Shown here piece after piece: positions 15,260-25,300 of a stretch of DNA of 64,000 nucleotides (positions are counted from its first letter, which is position 1; each line of letters begins with the position of its first letter). The stretch comes from CAYQOX01 sp964419335 (GTDB lineage: Bacteria; Hinthialibacterota; Hinthialibacteria; Hinthialibacterales; Hinthialibacteraceae): positions 1 to 64,000 of the forward strand of contig CAYQOX010000002.1 of assembly GCA_964419335.1 (NCBI GenBank), read 5' to 3'. The notes beneath the pieces are model-generated. The model was not told the origin of the DNA. It saw only the letters and a program-made list of their open reading frames with translations, and searched no databases. The position numbers and the translations under genes are program-made.

Positions 15260-16540
15260 TCAGCTTTCTCCAGGAACGAGGCGTTCTTTACCCCCTATAT
15301 ATTTACGTAATACTTCAGGGATGACAATGGTACCATCCTCCTCTTGAAAGTTTTCCAAAATAGAGGCCATCAAACGCGGGGTCGCCAATCCAGAGCCATT
15401 GAGCGTATGGAGAAAGCGTGGCTTTTTGTCTTCTTTGGAACGATAACGGATATTGCCCCGACGTGCCTGATAATCCTCACAATTACTACAGGAGGAGACT
15501 TCATAATACGAGTTTTGGCCTGGAAGCCAAACTTCAATATCGTACGTCTTGGCCGATTGATTTCCCATATCCCCAGTTACAAGAAGCATGGTGCGATAAT
15601 GCATGCCGAGTTCTTCAAGAACATGTTCGGCGTCGCTGATCATTTTTTCCAACTCATCATAGGAATGTTCTGGAAGAACAAATTTATACATTTCCACCTT
15701 GTTAAACTGATGGACGCGAACGAGTCCGCGTTCTTCCACCCCTGGGGCTCCTGCTTCCCGGCGAAAGCAGGGGGTAAGCGAGGTATAATAGAAAGGGAGA
15801 TCATCTTCTTCGAGGATTTCGTCGCGGTAGAGGCTCGTCATGGGCACTTCGCTAGTCGGGAGAAGGTAGAAGGGATCATCCTTGCATTTGTAAAGTTGAT
15901 CTTCAAACTTTGGGAGATTTCCAGAGGTGAAAGTCGTTTCCCGATTTAACAACAGAGGCGGGAGGATGGCCGTATAGCCGCGATCCCGGTTGTGTTCGCG
16001 CATGAAGTTGAGTAAAGCCCACTCAAGTTCCGCGCCCCATCCTATGTATAAAGGGAAGCGGGAACCGGCAATTTTCGCCCCGCGCTCGAAATCGAGTAGA
16101 TTATGCATCGCTCCAAGTTCAAGATGATTTTTGGGTTGAAAATCAAATTCTCGCTGTTGGCCTTTGGAGCGGACTTCAACATTATGGGCTTTGTCCATAT
16201 GGGTAGGAACAGATTCGTGAGGAATATTCGGGAGTTCAGAGACTTTATAATAGAGCATTTCCTCACATTCCCGCATGGCCGCGGTTTTATCTTTGATTTT
16301 TGCTGATAATTCTTTCATTTCCCCGAGCAGGGAGTCCACATCCTCACCCTTTTTTTTGCGTTGCGGAATATCTTTGTTAACCGCCTTTTGCTTTGAACGC
16401 ATCTCATCGACTTCTGCTTGTAAGGCACGTCGTTTGGCGTCCAATTCAACGATGATGTCGAGTGAAAGGTCAGGTTCACGGCGGCGAAGTTGTTCTTCCA
16501 CCCAATCTTTTTTCTCACGAATCAGTTTGATGTCTAGCAC
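15260..16540 (-). CDS. serS: Seryl-tRNA synthetase
   Basis: This is a class II aminoacyl-tRNA synthetase that charges tRNA-Ser; two such tRNAs are encoded at 3.8-4.1 kb. An N-terminal long coiled-coil arm (about 1-105, tRNA long-arm binding) precedes the catalytic domain. Motif 2 is TPCFRREAGAPG, followed by GLVRVHQFNKVEMY; the motif 3 region includes YYEVSSCSNCEDYQARR and ends with HTLNGSGLATPR. The length (426) is standard. The start is GTG at 16540 with GGGAGG about 10 bases upstream. It is sandwiched between moaC and moaDE on the same strand, an unusual operon context. It is probably essential. Confidence 0.97.
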   Translation of the reverse strand: MLDIKLIREKKDWVEEQLRRREPDLSLDIIVELDAKRRALQAEVDEMRSKQKAVNKDIPQRKKKGEDVDSLLGEMKELSAKIKDKTAAMRECEEMLYYKVSELPNIPHESVPTHMDKAHNVEVRSKGQQREFDFQPKNHLELGAMHNLLDFERGAKIAGSRFPLYIGWGAELEWALLNFMREHNRDRGYTAILPPLLLNRETTFTSGNLPKFEDQLYKCKDDPFYLLPTSEVPMTSLYRDEILEEDDLPFYYTSLTPCFRREAGAPGVEERGLVRVHQFNKVEMYKFVLPEHSYDELEKMISDAEHVLEELGMHYRTMLLVTGDMGNQSAKTYDIEVWLPGQNSYYEVSSCSNCEDYQARRGNIRYRSKEDKKPRFLHTLNGSGLATPRLMASILENFQEEDGTIVIPEVLRKYIGGKERLVPGES

Positions 16541-16653
16541 CTGGTTGATCCTCCCGTGTTTTTTTCGTACTTGTGTGACTACTTATCTATTTTAAAATAA
16601 AAAAACTCATTGCACATTCTGAAGAAGCACAACGATACCCTTCAGCGCACCCA

Positions 16654-17130
16654 TCAAACTAAAATTGAGGGATTCTCTTGCTTTTCTTTGTTTACAAGAT
16701 GGATCCCTTCAATACGCATCTCTTTATCAACCGCTTTACACATATCATAAATCGTCAATGCCGCTACGGAAACCGCTGTCAGGGCTTCCATCTCGACTCC
16801 GGTTTTGGCGGTGCAGCAAATTTCGGTTTGGATGTGTATTGCATTTTTTTGAAGGGTAAAATCGATCGTAACCTGGTCTAGGGGAAGCGAGTGACACAAG
16901 GGGATAATCTCTTCGGTTTTCTTAGCAGCCATAATCCCTGCGACCCGCGCCACAGACAGCACATCGCCTTTAGGAACCTCTTTGTCTTGTATGGCCTCAA
17001 TCGTTTTAGGGGTTAAAACGATCCAACCTTCAGCTACAGCGCGACGAAAAAGGGGCGGCTTCCTTCCCACATCGACCATTTTAGCCTTTCCCTGCTCATC
17101 GAGATGAGAGAAATCTTGCTCCTGGTTCAT
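16654..17130 (-). CDS. moaC: Cyclic pyranopterin monophosphate synthase MoaC
   Basis: MoaC completes the conversion of GTP-derived 3',8-cyclo-H2GTP to cyclic pyranopterin monophosphate in molybdenum cofactor synthesis. The signature is intact: MVDVGRKPP at the N-terminus, PLCHSLPLD, GVEMEALTAVSVAALTIYDMCK and AVDKEMRI near the C-terminus, including the catalytic Lys/Asp region. The length (158) is typical. The ATG has AGGT about 9 bases upstream. It is 113 bases upstream of serS, followed by moaD and moaE on the same strand. MoaA is not in the window. Confidence 0.95.
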   Translation of the reverse strand: MNQEQDFSHLDEQGKAKMVDVGRKPPLFRRAVAEGWIVLTPKTIEAIQDKEVPKGDVLSVARVAGIMAAKKTEEIIPLCHSLPLDQVTIDFTLQKNAIHIQTEICCTAKTGVEMEALTAVSVAALTIYDMCKAVDKEMRIEGIHLVNKEKQENPSILV

Positions 17131-17264
17131 AAAAAATACCTAATTTCTTCAGATTCTTTATGTCCGAGACATTTAAGACGTATTATACTATTGTTGTAGA
17201 GGGTGATACGGACATACTGATAAACTCAGAAATACAATTATAGTTTTCCAAGGATAATGCAACA

Positions 17265-18662
17265 ATGAGCACGCTAAAGCGTGGTAAAATTCTGGTCGTG
17301 GATGATGAGCGGGGAATGTGCCATATCCTCAAGCGTTTGCTGAGCGATCAAGGATATAAGGTTGACACCGCCGGTTCGGGTGAAATCGCATTAAAACTAA
17401 TCGAGGAAGAAGAATATGATGCCGCGCTGGTGGATATCCGCATGCCGGGGATTGATGGATTAATGTTGCTAAGCCGTATCCATGAGCATTCCAAAGATAC
17501 TTCCGTCATCATGATGACCGCCTATGGTACGATCGAAGACGCGGTCACAGCCATGAAAAAAGGTGCCTATGAGTTTATCACCAAACCATTCAACAACGAT
17601 GAAGTCCTCGCCATCGTTAGCAACGCAGTTGAACGAAAACGTTTGTTAGATCGCAACCGCCTCCTTTCCAAGGAACTAGAGCAGCGCAATCAATTGGAAG
17701 GATTGGTAGGAAATAGCCGCCCCATGCAGGAACTTTACAACCTGATCGAGAAAGTCGCGCCAACAGATAGTACGGTCTTGATTCTTGGCGAAAGTGGTAC
17801 CGGAAAAGAACTGGTGGCAAGGGCTATCCATAATCAATCGCAGCGTAAAGATGAAAACTATGTCGCAGTCAATTGTGGTGCCCTGCCGCGAGAATTGATC
17901 GAGAGCGAATTGTTTGGACATGAGAAAGGTTCGTTCTCCGGTGCCCATCAACGAAAAATCGGCTTGATTGAATCGGCGGATGGAGGCTCGATTTTTTTGG
18001 ATGAGATTGGGGACCTGCCACTCGAATTACAAGTAAAAATACTACGCGTGCTGGAACAGAAGGAGATCCGACGTATCGGCAGTGTAAATGCGAAACAAGT
18101 CGATGTTCGAATTATTGCTGCCACCAATCGCGATTTAAATAAAGATATCGAGAAAGGAACATTTCGCGAAGACCTCTATTACCGACTTTCCATTATGGAT
18201 ATCCGCTTGCCACCTTTGCGGGAACGAAAAGAAGATATTCCTCTCCTCGTGGATCACTTCATTGCGCGCTTCAATCAAAAGATGAACCGCTCGGTGGAAG
18301 GGTTCGAACCGGAGGCTTTGCGAATTCTGATGGAAGCTTCGTGGAACGGAAACGTGCGCCAGCTGGAAAACATGATTCAGCGTTGTATGATCATGCGGGA
18401 AGATGGCATAATCCAAGTGGGTGATTTACCCAAAGACTTAACCACCGAGACCACCCGCCCCGGCAATGGATTTATCGATCCTAGTCGTGTGCCCTTACAA
18501 AAAGCACGCGAACTTTTTGAAAAAGAATACCTCTCTCAATTATTAGAAGCGAATGAGTACAACGTCACTCAATCTGCGCTCAATGCCGGGATTAGCCGCA
18601 GGCATCTGCAAGAATTGATTAAGAAATACGACCTGCGGGCTGAATCGAATGAAAAAGAATAA
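17265..18662 (+). CDS. Sigma-54-dependent NtrC-family response regulator
   Basis: This is a two-component enhancer-binding activator of sigma-54 promoters. The receiver domain (5-120) has the acidic pair DD13-14, phospho-acceptor Asp57 and Lys107. The AAA+ domain has Walker A GESGTGKE at 175-182, Walker B SIFLDEIGD around 242-250, and a sigma-54-contact loop reading GSFSGA at 222-227 instead of GAFTGA. The Thr-to-Ser change is conservative. A Fis-type helix-turn-helix lies at about 427-452 (NVTQSALNAGISRRHLQ). No histidine kinase is adjacent, so it is an orphan regulator. PilR is one relative; targets are unknown. Confidence 0.93.
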   Translation: MSTLKRGKILVVDDERGMCHILKRLLSDQGYKVDTAGSGEIALKLIEEEEYDAALVDIRMPGIDGLMLLSRIHEHSKDTSVIMMTAYGTIEDAVTAMKKGAYEFITKPFNNDEVLAIVSNAVERKRLLDRNRLLSKELEQRNQLEGLVGNSRPMQELYNLIEKVAPTDSTVLILGESGTGKELVARAIHNQSQRKDENYVAVNCGALPRELIESELFGHEKGSFSGAHQRKIGLIESADGGSIFLDEIGDLPLELQVKILRVLEQKEIRRIGSVNAKQVDVRIIAATNRDLNKDIEKGTFREDLYYRLSIMDIRLPPLRERKEDIPLLVDHFIARFNQKMNRSVEGFEPEALRILMEASWNGNVRQLENMIQRCMIMREDGIIQVGDLPKDLTTETTRPGNGFIDPSRVPLQKARELFEKEYLSQLLEANEYNVTQSALNAGISRRHLQELIKKYDLRAESNEKE

Positions 18663-18687
18663 CACCGAAATATGAGTTTCTTGTTAT

Positions 18688-20091
18688 TCAGGCTTTTTCC
18701 AATATTTTGTTGAGGCGCTGGTAAATATCCCGGGCTTTGGAAGCGATGTTATGGTTTTCCTGCGGGTCCTCCTGGAGATCAAAAAGCATGGGTTCTTTAT
18801 TTTTCCCAAAGCCTTGGATGAGCTTGTAGCGGCCATCGAAGACTAAGCGCCAATCACCATACCCAGATAATGCATACTCACGATGGGCGTCGGTGCCTCC
18901 GGAAAGGAGCGGACACAGGGACACACTGTCCATGTCTTTAGGTTTCTTAATGCCTGCGTATTGTAGAAAAGTGGCGGTGAGGTCAAGGTTGGTCACCACC
19001 GCATCGCTTACATGTCCCTTACGCACTCCCGGTCCCCAAATGGTGAGAGGAACAGATGCCGAGGGATGATAGGGCTTAGTTTTTCCCCACATATTATGAT
19101 CACCCAGCATTTCGCCATGATCGCTGCTAAATACCACCAGGGTGTTATCGAGTTCGCCGCGTTGGGCGATTTCGTTGAGATAAACTTGGATCCACTTATC
19201 GATGTTTTCCACCATAGCGGAGTAATTTTGCCGAATGGCGTTATGTTTGCTTGGTTCAAACTGGTTATTGCGATTAGGCTGTGGAAATTCAATATCTTTA
19301 TACCACGAGTACATACGTTTAGTGATATCAAAGGGCTCATGCGGCCCTGTGAAGTTGACTTGCATGAACCAGGGCTGGTCCTGGGGAATCTGGCGCAAGA
19401 GTTCGATTCCATTACCGGCGAGCCAATTGTCGCAATAGGTTTGCGGAGGCAGCGGTGTGGGGAAGGTTCCCTTACGCGCCTTACGCCGTGCCAAGAAATC
19501 CTCAACGTGGGTTTGTGCCAAATTGTGCGTATGCAGATAGTGCATGTAAGGGTCCTTGGGTTCTTCGCGGCCGCTATTAACCGCGTCCCACTTGCCGGCA
19601 TTATCGATACCACTGGTGAATCCCCATTCAGGCAATCGATGCTGTCCGTCGATACCCCATGTGGGAGAGGCCTTATGTAAGTCGAACTTCCCGCAGCCGC
19701 TAACGTGATAGCCTGCCTCTCGGAGCAGTTGATAGAAAGTAGTCTGTTCGAGAGGGTAATCAGTGCCGTTCGTAGGAACCTGGCAGCGGTCGTACTCTTT
19801 GCCTGAGGCTAAACAAGCGCGCGAAGGGGCACATAAGGGGGACGGACATAAGGCGGAATTAAAACGCACCCCCTCTCGGGCAAGTGCGTCTACATAAGGA
19901 GTATTCACAGGGATATCGGGGGTGGTACCCAGCCAATCGAAACGATGCTGGTCGGGATAAAACAGCAAAATGTTGGGTGGACGCTTGGTAGTATCGTTCG
20001 CATGAGATGGATTTATGGATAGAGATCCCGTTGCGGCGGTACCCATAAGAAGGCCGAGGTCTTGGATAAATTGGCGGCGATTTTTGGACAT
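18688..20091 (-). CDS. Tat-exported type I sulfatase
   Basis: This is an arylsulfatase-superfamily enzyme hydrolysing sulfate esters, probably on sulfated polysaccharides. A Tat-like leader (NRRQFIQDLG) covers about 1-31. Metal ligands include D47/Q48 in YPDQH. The maturation motif CAPSR has Cys87, the residue that must be converted to formylglycine. FSSDHGEMLGDH supplies further metal ligands. The length (467) is typical of planctomycete-type sulfatases. GGGAG lies about 8 bases before the ATG. It converges with the NtrC-type regulator, 25 bases apart. No active maturase is present here; the FGE-fold protein at 5263-6501 lacks the needed cysteines. Confidence 0.93.
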   Translation of the reverse strand: MSKNRRQFIQDLGLLMGTAATGSLSINPSHANDTTKRPPNILLFYPDQHRFDWLGTTPDIPVNTPYVDALAREGVRFNSALCPSPLCAPSRACLASGKEYDRCQVPTNGTDYPLEQTTFYQLLREAGYHVSGCGKFDLHKASPTWGIDGQHRLPEWGFTSGIDNAGKWDAVNSGREEPKDPYMHYLHTHNLAQTHVEDFLARRKARKGTFPTPLPPQTYCDNWLAGNGIELLRQIPQDQPWFMQVNFTGPHEPFDITKRMYSWYKDIEFPQPNRNNQFEPSKHNAIRQNYSAMVENIDKWIQVYLNEIAQRGELDNTLVVFSSDHGEMLGDHNMWGKTKPYHPSASVPLTIWGPGVRKGHVSDAVVTNLDLTATFLQYAGIKKPKDMDSVSLCPLLSGGTDAHREYALSGYGDWRLVFDGRYKLIQGFGKNKEPMLFDLQEDPQENHNIASKARDIYQRLNKILEKA

Positions 20092-20338
20092 GACCTAACT
20101 CCCTAAGCGTTATTTTCGAAGAGGTCCAGAATGATTCCGGTTTTCGTTCGAATAAAAAAACATCTGAGAAAATTATATAGTATATTTCACAATTTGTTTG
20201 TATCATATATAAAATCGATTTTGAAGAGAGAAAAGAAAAAACTCTCTCGTTTGAGAACGAAAGATCGCAATTAACAAAACCGAAAAAATCCTATAAATGA
20301 TTTATTTTTAAGCTTCGATTCGATGAGGAGAATGGGCA

Positions 20339-20722
20339 ATGAACACAAAAGGAAACATTTACGGAGCGTTTGGTGGTGCTACTTTTGGGTGTCTAGCATG
20401 GATCTATCGCGTTTCTTACTATTCTGGGGATTGGTGGACTCCAATTTGGGTAACGATAACCGGGGTGGCCATCTTTTGGATTAGTACTCATTATGGCCTT
20501 CGCAATGCAGAGGAAAACATTAATAAAGCGGGAATGCTGGCGCTAGGAATGCTGGCGACAGTGAATTTCCTCTTTATCAATCTCAATCCTTCCGTATGGC
20601 AGAGCGGTTTGATGTATGGTCTCGGTCAGACGGGAGTAAATATGCTTATGGCTTCACTCTTCGCAGGATTGTTTCTCTGGCAGGGATTTTTGGAATGGAA
20701 GCGCCGGTTACGAGCAGCGTAA
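20339..20722 (+). CDS. Four-helix membrane protein of unknown function
   Basis: Unrecognised. The 127 residues form about four membrane helices (roughly 5-22, 30-50, 62-81 and 97-118) with short loops and a basic C-terminus (WKRRLRAA), which predicts a cytosolic tail. GAGGAGA lies 8 bases before the ATG. The gene stands alone in divergent orientation to the sulfatase. No catalytic motif or family is evident. Confidence 0.65.
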   Translation: MNTKGNIYGAFGGATFGCLAWIYRVSYYSGDWWTPIWVTITGVAIFWISTHYGLRNAEENINKAGMLALGMLATVNFLFINLNPSVWQSGLMYGLGQTGVNMLMASLFAGLFLWQGFLEWKRRLRAA

Positions 20723-21064
20723 GGCCCGCGATTATCCGCCGTACGCCTGGGACAAAACCATTCCGCTTGCGATATCTTGGAATCACTTTCCCCTTCTCGA
20801 CTGAAGCAAAACACTAGCCCCCCTTCCTAGCCATTTAAAAATCACCCCGATTTCTTTTCACATCCCATAACGATTACCCATTTTCTTTCGTAGTAAGACA
20901 GTAATAGAAAAGTTTGAAAGAAATATTAGGTATCTCATAAATTTTTTCTCAATAAAAAACCATGTTCTTCGTTTTATATGGGTGAAGAGCATCTGAAATA
21001 AATGTTTCTTCAGCGATCGCTGAATGAATCAAGTATCCCCAAGGAAAAGAAAGGTGTATGGATC
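20723..21064. other. Intergenic region, no gene seen
   Basis: No coding signal on either strand. The second half is AT-rich and probably carries the promoter of the following exported protein; no clear -35/-10 pair was found. Confidence 0.5.
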
Positions 21065-22156
21065 ATGAAGGCAAAACAACTACTTTTAGGTTTACTCATT
21101 GTAGCATTTACAATCACGGGTATCGCTTTTGCAGAAGAAGGCAAAGAAAAGAAAGCCTCTTTTAACAAAGAACGTCCTGCGGCAGAAAAATCGGTCGATA
21201 AGAAGTCTAAAGGGGAGTGTCCTCTTCAAGAAAAATGTCCGATGGAGTGTTGCATGCAAAAGCAGGATCGTGAACGGAAGCAAGAACGAAAACACGCTGA
21301 CAAAAAAATGAAAGAAAAGGGCGCGAAAGGGCCTGCCCCAGGATTTGGCCCGAAAGCCCATGCCGGCCCGGTTGCGCAAAAGTTGCTTTGTCCTCATTGT
21401 GGACATGCACTTATCCTCAAGAGTGCGTATGCCCCGATGGGCTCGTCGATGCGAGGCCATCACCCTGGCAAAGAATTTAGCCAAGGGGAAAAGATGCGCC
21501 ATGGTCAAGGAGCAAAAGCACCTCATAGTGAACGTGAATTTCGTGGAGAGCGTGAAAAAGGAAAAGAGGAGGCTCCTCTTCAACAAGGCCGAGTGATGTT
21601 GCGTCGTCTCCAACAACATCATCCTGAGCTAGCCGAAAAGGTAAAAACTAAATTACAGGAAGGCGCCGATCCAGAACAACTTAGAGAACGGGTTCACCGT
21701 CATCTAGCTCAACAAGAAGAAAAAGATAAACCCGAAATAAAGCGTGAACGCGAACGTCAGCGTCGGCGTGTAGATATGGAAGATGTAGAATTCCATGAGA
21801 GACGAGAACGCGAAGAAGAGCGCGAACATAGAGCAGAAGAACGCGATGTTCGCCGTGGTCGTGGCTTCGGCGGTGAACGGGCTGAACGAGGAGAGCGTGA
21901 AGTCCGAGGACGCGGTCCCTTTGGTTATGGCCAGCAAGTATATGGCCAAGGTCCTGCCGGCCGTGGTGGCCCTATGATGGGCGGCTTTGGCCCCATGGGA
22001 GACGAACGAGGCGAGCGCCCCGCAAACCAAGAACGTATGCTCAATCGTATCAGCACCCATATTGAACAATTGAAAGATCAATTGGAAATGTTAGTCGAGC
22101 GACGAGACGATCTTCTTGAAAAAATTGAAAAAGAAGAATTCAAAGAAAAAGAATAA
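21065..22156 (+). CDS. Exported Arg/Glu-rich protein with Cys clusters
   Basis: Unrecognised. ATG 21065 is chosen because the signal peptide (MKAKQLLLGLLIVAF..., ending about GIAFAEE) begins there; an in-frame ATG at 21002 adds 21 residues. The mature protein has a Lys/Arg-rich segment with a cysteine cluster (CPLQEKC, ECC), a zinc-ribbon-like CPHCGHAL, then a very Arg/Glu-rich low-complexity stretch, a Gly/Arg/Met/Pro-rich segment and a C-terminal predicted coiled coil (EQLKDQLEMLVERRDD). Net composition suggests metal or polyanion binding in the envelope, which is inference only. Monocistronic with a strong terminator behind it. Confidence 0.75.
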   Translation: MKAKQLLLGLLIVAFTITGIAFAEEGKEKKASFNKERPAAEKSVDKKSKGECPLQEKCPMECCMQKQDRERKQERKHADKKMKEKGAKGPAPGFGPKAHAGPVAQKLLCPHCGHALILKSAYAPMGSSMRGHHPGKEFSQGEKMRHGQGAKAPHSEREFRGEREKGKEEAPLQQGRVMLRRLQQHHPELAEKVKTKLQEGADPEQLRERVHRHLAQQEEKDKPEIKRERERQRRRVDMEDVEFHERREREEEREHRAEERDVRRGRGFGGERAERGEREVRGRGPFGYGQQVYGQGPAGRGGPMMGGFGPMGDERGERPANQERMLNRISTHIEQLKDQLEMLVERRDDLLEKIEKEEFKEKE

Positions 22157-22176
22157 GTATTATCACGTATAGCCTT

Positions 22177-22209
22177 AAAAGGGTGAGCGAAAACCGCTCA
22201 CCCTTTTTT
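22177..22209 (+). terminator. Rho-independent terminator
   Basis: The GC-rich stem gggtgagcg/cgctcaccc, extended by A/T pairs, has loop aaaac and is followed by seven T. It ends the transcript of the Arg/Glu-rich exported protein. Confidence 0.9.
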
Positions 22210-22321
22210 TATGAGGATGCCGTTTAAAACCTTTCTTTTTTCGATAGAAACTTAAAATAATCTATGTTAAGATCAACCTATTAGTGAGGTTCGCATTTAC
22301 TTCATTGGGGAGGAAGGAACT

Positions 22322-25300
22322 ATGACAATTATCGTATGGAGAAAAACTATTTCTATTTTCTTACTCATTTCAAGCCTCTTTCTGTATGGCCATATGAGTT
22401 TTTCGTGGGGCGAAAGTCCCCAAGAATTTGCTAAAAAAGTTTATGATGAAACCAACATTCAAGGTGGCCTTGTAGTTCATTTAGGGTGTGATGATGGAAA
22501 ACGCACTGCCGCCTTACGGGTAAATGATCGCTATGTTGTACAAGGATTAGATACAAACAAACAGAAAATTTCTTCTGCTCGTGATTTTTTTCATTCAAAA
22601 AACCTTAACGGATTTGTTACTGCCGAAAAGATTGACGGCTCCCGCCTGCCTTACGTAGATAACACTGTCAATCTCGTCGTTGGGGAAAAGATAGCCAATC
22701 TATCCATGGACGAGATTATGCGGGTGTTGGCGCCGAACGGGATTGCCTACCTTCGAGAAGAGGATGAGTGGATTAAAAATGTAAAACCCCGTCCCGAAAC
22801 CATCGACGAATGGACACATTTTCTCCATGACGCCACGAATAACGCCGTCTCACAAGACAAGCAAATCCATTCTCCCAATCACATTCAATGGATCGGTGAA
22901 CCCAAACTTGCGCGCAGCCATGACCATTTGGCAAGTATGAGCGCGGCGGTATCGGCGGGAGGACGCGTTTTTTATATCGCAGACGAAGGTCCGATGGAAG
23001 CGCTTATCTTTCCCGCTGAATGGTATTTGATCGCACGAGATGCATTTAACGGGGTGCAATTGTGGAAACGTCCCATAGGCCCTTGGGAAGGACACTTGCG
23101 CGGTTTCCGCAGTGGCCCTCCAGAACTCTCGCGCCGCTTAGTCGCCATCGAGGATCGGGTTTATGTTACTCTAGGCTATGGTGAACCGGTGACGGTGTTA
23201 GATGCTGCCACAGGAGAGATTCTGCATACGTATGAAGAAACCAAAGATGCACTTGAGATCGTTTACCGGGATGGAGTGCTCTTTGTTGTCACCGGAAAAA
23301 TGGATATTTCCGAAGTGATGAAACGCCGGGGAGCCAGCCCTCCCCCGCGTCAAAAACGTTTGTTCGCAATCGATACCAAAACCAAAGATGTACTTTGGAA
23401 AGTCTCGAATCAAGACACCGCTGAATTAATGCCGCTCACCTTAGCCATCGGTGAAGAAAAGGCTTACTTTCAAAACCCCGATGAAATTCTTAGTCTCAAT
23501 CTAGAAGACGGAAGTGTCGCTTGGAGAACATCGCGTCCCATCCGAAAACACCGGAGAGGTTGGTCAACCCCAACCCTGGTTGTCTATGATGATGTGGTGA
23601 TCTCTGCCGATCGAGAGGCCCCGAAGGCACAAGAGGAAAATCATACCGTCTCGGTTCAATGGAATCCTACCAGCCAGGGAGGGAACGCTCCTCCCGGTGA
23701 AATGATTGCCTATTCGGCCGAAACCGGCAATGAACTATGGCGGGCCCCTTGCCAAGAAACATACAACGCGCCCCCTGATGTTTTAATCATCGATAATAAA
23801 GTTTGGTCGGGTGAACTGGTACAAAAAAACCAACCGGGAATCACCCGCGCCCTGGATGTTCATACTGGCGAAGTGCAAAAGCAACGCCCCGAAGATCAGG
23901 AATGCTTCTCCGTCGGTTTTGGACATCATCGCTGTTATCGCAACAAAGCAACCCTGGATTATCTCTTGCTCGGGCGTTCAGGTGTTGAATTTATCGATGT
24001 GGATAGCGGCGATGCCATCGCCAATCACTGGATTCGAGGCACTTGCCAATATGGAATCATGCCGAGCAATGGCTTAATTTATGTTCCGCCTCATTCCTGC
24101 GCTTGTTTTATTGAAGCGAAATTAAATGGCTTCATAGCCGTCTCCTCTAAACCTACTTATGTTCCCGAAGAAGAACCAAACCGCTTGGAAAAAGGCCCAG
24201 CCTACGATACGATTTCTTTACAAAAACCCGCTGAAGAATCCCAAACAGAATGGCCTACCTATCGTCGTGATCCCCAACGAAGCGGACGGACCAAGTATGC
24301 CATGCCCACCGAGAGCAAACTCTCATGGAAACAAAAGTTAGGTTCAGATTTAACCAGTCCAGTTGCTTCCAATGGTATGGTGTTTGTCGCGGATACACCT
24401 TCGCACCGATTATACGCTTTGAATAGTGATACCGGTGAACAGGAATGGTGTTATACCGCAGGGGGACGCATTGACAGTCCGCCTACCATTTACCAGGGAC
24501 TAGCGTTATTCGGCTCTGCAGATGGTTATGTGTATTGCCTCCGCGTTTCAGATGGTGAACTCATTTGGCGTTTTCAGGCGGCTCCTCGAGATCAGCGGCA
24601 TATGGTCTTCGGGCAATTGGAATCCGTATGGCCTGTTCCCGGCAATGTATTGGTCTTGGAAGAAGATGACCAAACGGTTGCCTACGCCGCCGCAGGACGC
24701 TCCTCTTATGTAGATGGAGGGATGTATTTTTATAAACTCGATGTATTATCAGGAAAGATGTTAGCCCGTACACGGATTGATCATCGTGATCCAGAAACAG
24801 AATTGCCACCTCCATTTGATGCTCAAGGGGTAAATATCCCGGGATCGTTGCCGGATGTACTTTCGAGTAACGGAGAGTCCGTTTTTATGCGGCATATGCG
24901 TTTTGATCGGGATGGGAAGATCTTAGAACCGAATGTGCCTCATCTGTTCAGTCCAACGGGATTTTTGGATGATTCCTGGTGGCACCGTACATATTGGATT
25001 TATGGCACCGATATGCAAAGCGGATGGGGCGGCTGGCCCAAAGCAGGAAACACAAATCCTTCAGGCCGGTTGTTGGTTCTGGATGATGAAAAAATCTATG
25101 GTTACGGCCGGTTAGGTCAATATGCCACTCATGGCAGCCATGTGGCTCTACAAAACGAATATATCCCTTGGCCTCCAGAACGCAATCAACCCCGCGCCCG
25201 AGGAGCCACCCATTACCGTTTATTCTCAACAAGCAAAAACCCCGACATGATTGAGGTTCCGAATGAGTTCCAGCCTGAGGATGATCCCGACCGCGGTAAA

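Noticed and set aside
15344..15949. 201-codon plus-strand frame antisense to serS
   Set aside because: A shadow of the conserved serS coding sequence; no start context or recognisable product.
17131..17264. Moco-type riboswitch upstream of moaC
   Set aside because: No conserved structure recognised in the 134-base divergent spacer.
19008..19680. Long open frames on both strands inside the sulfatase gene (about 200 codons each)
   Set aside because: They lie wholly within the strongly supported sulfatase, have no ribosome site and their products show no fold-like pattern.
21092..22081. Two minus-strand frames (176 and 125 codons) antisense to the Arg/Glu-rich gene
   Set aside because: Phe/Leu/Ala-rich products are the expected antisense of Lys/Glu/Arg codons; the plus-strand gene has the signal peptide, ribosome site context and terminator.
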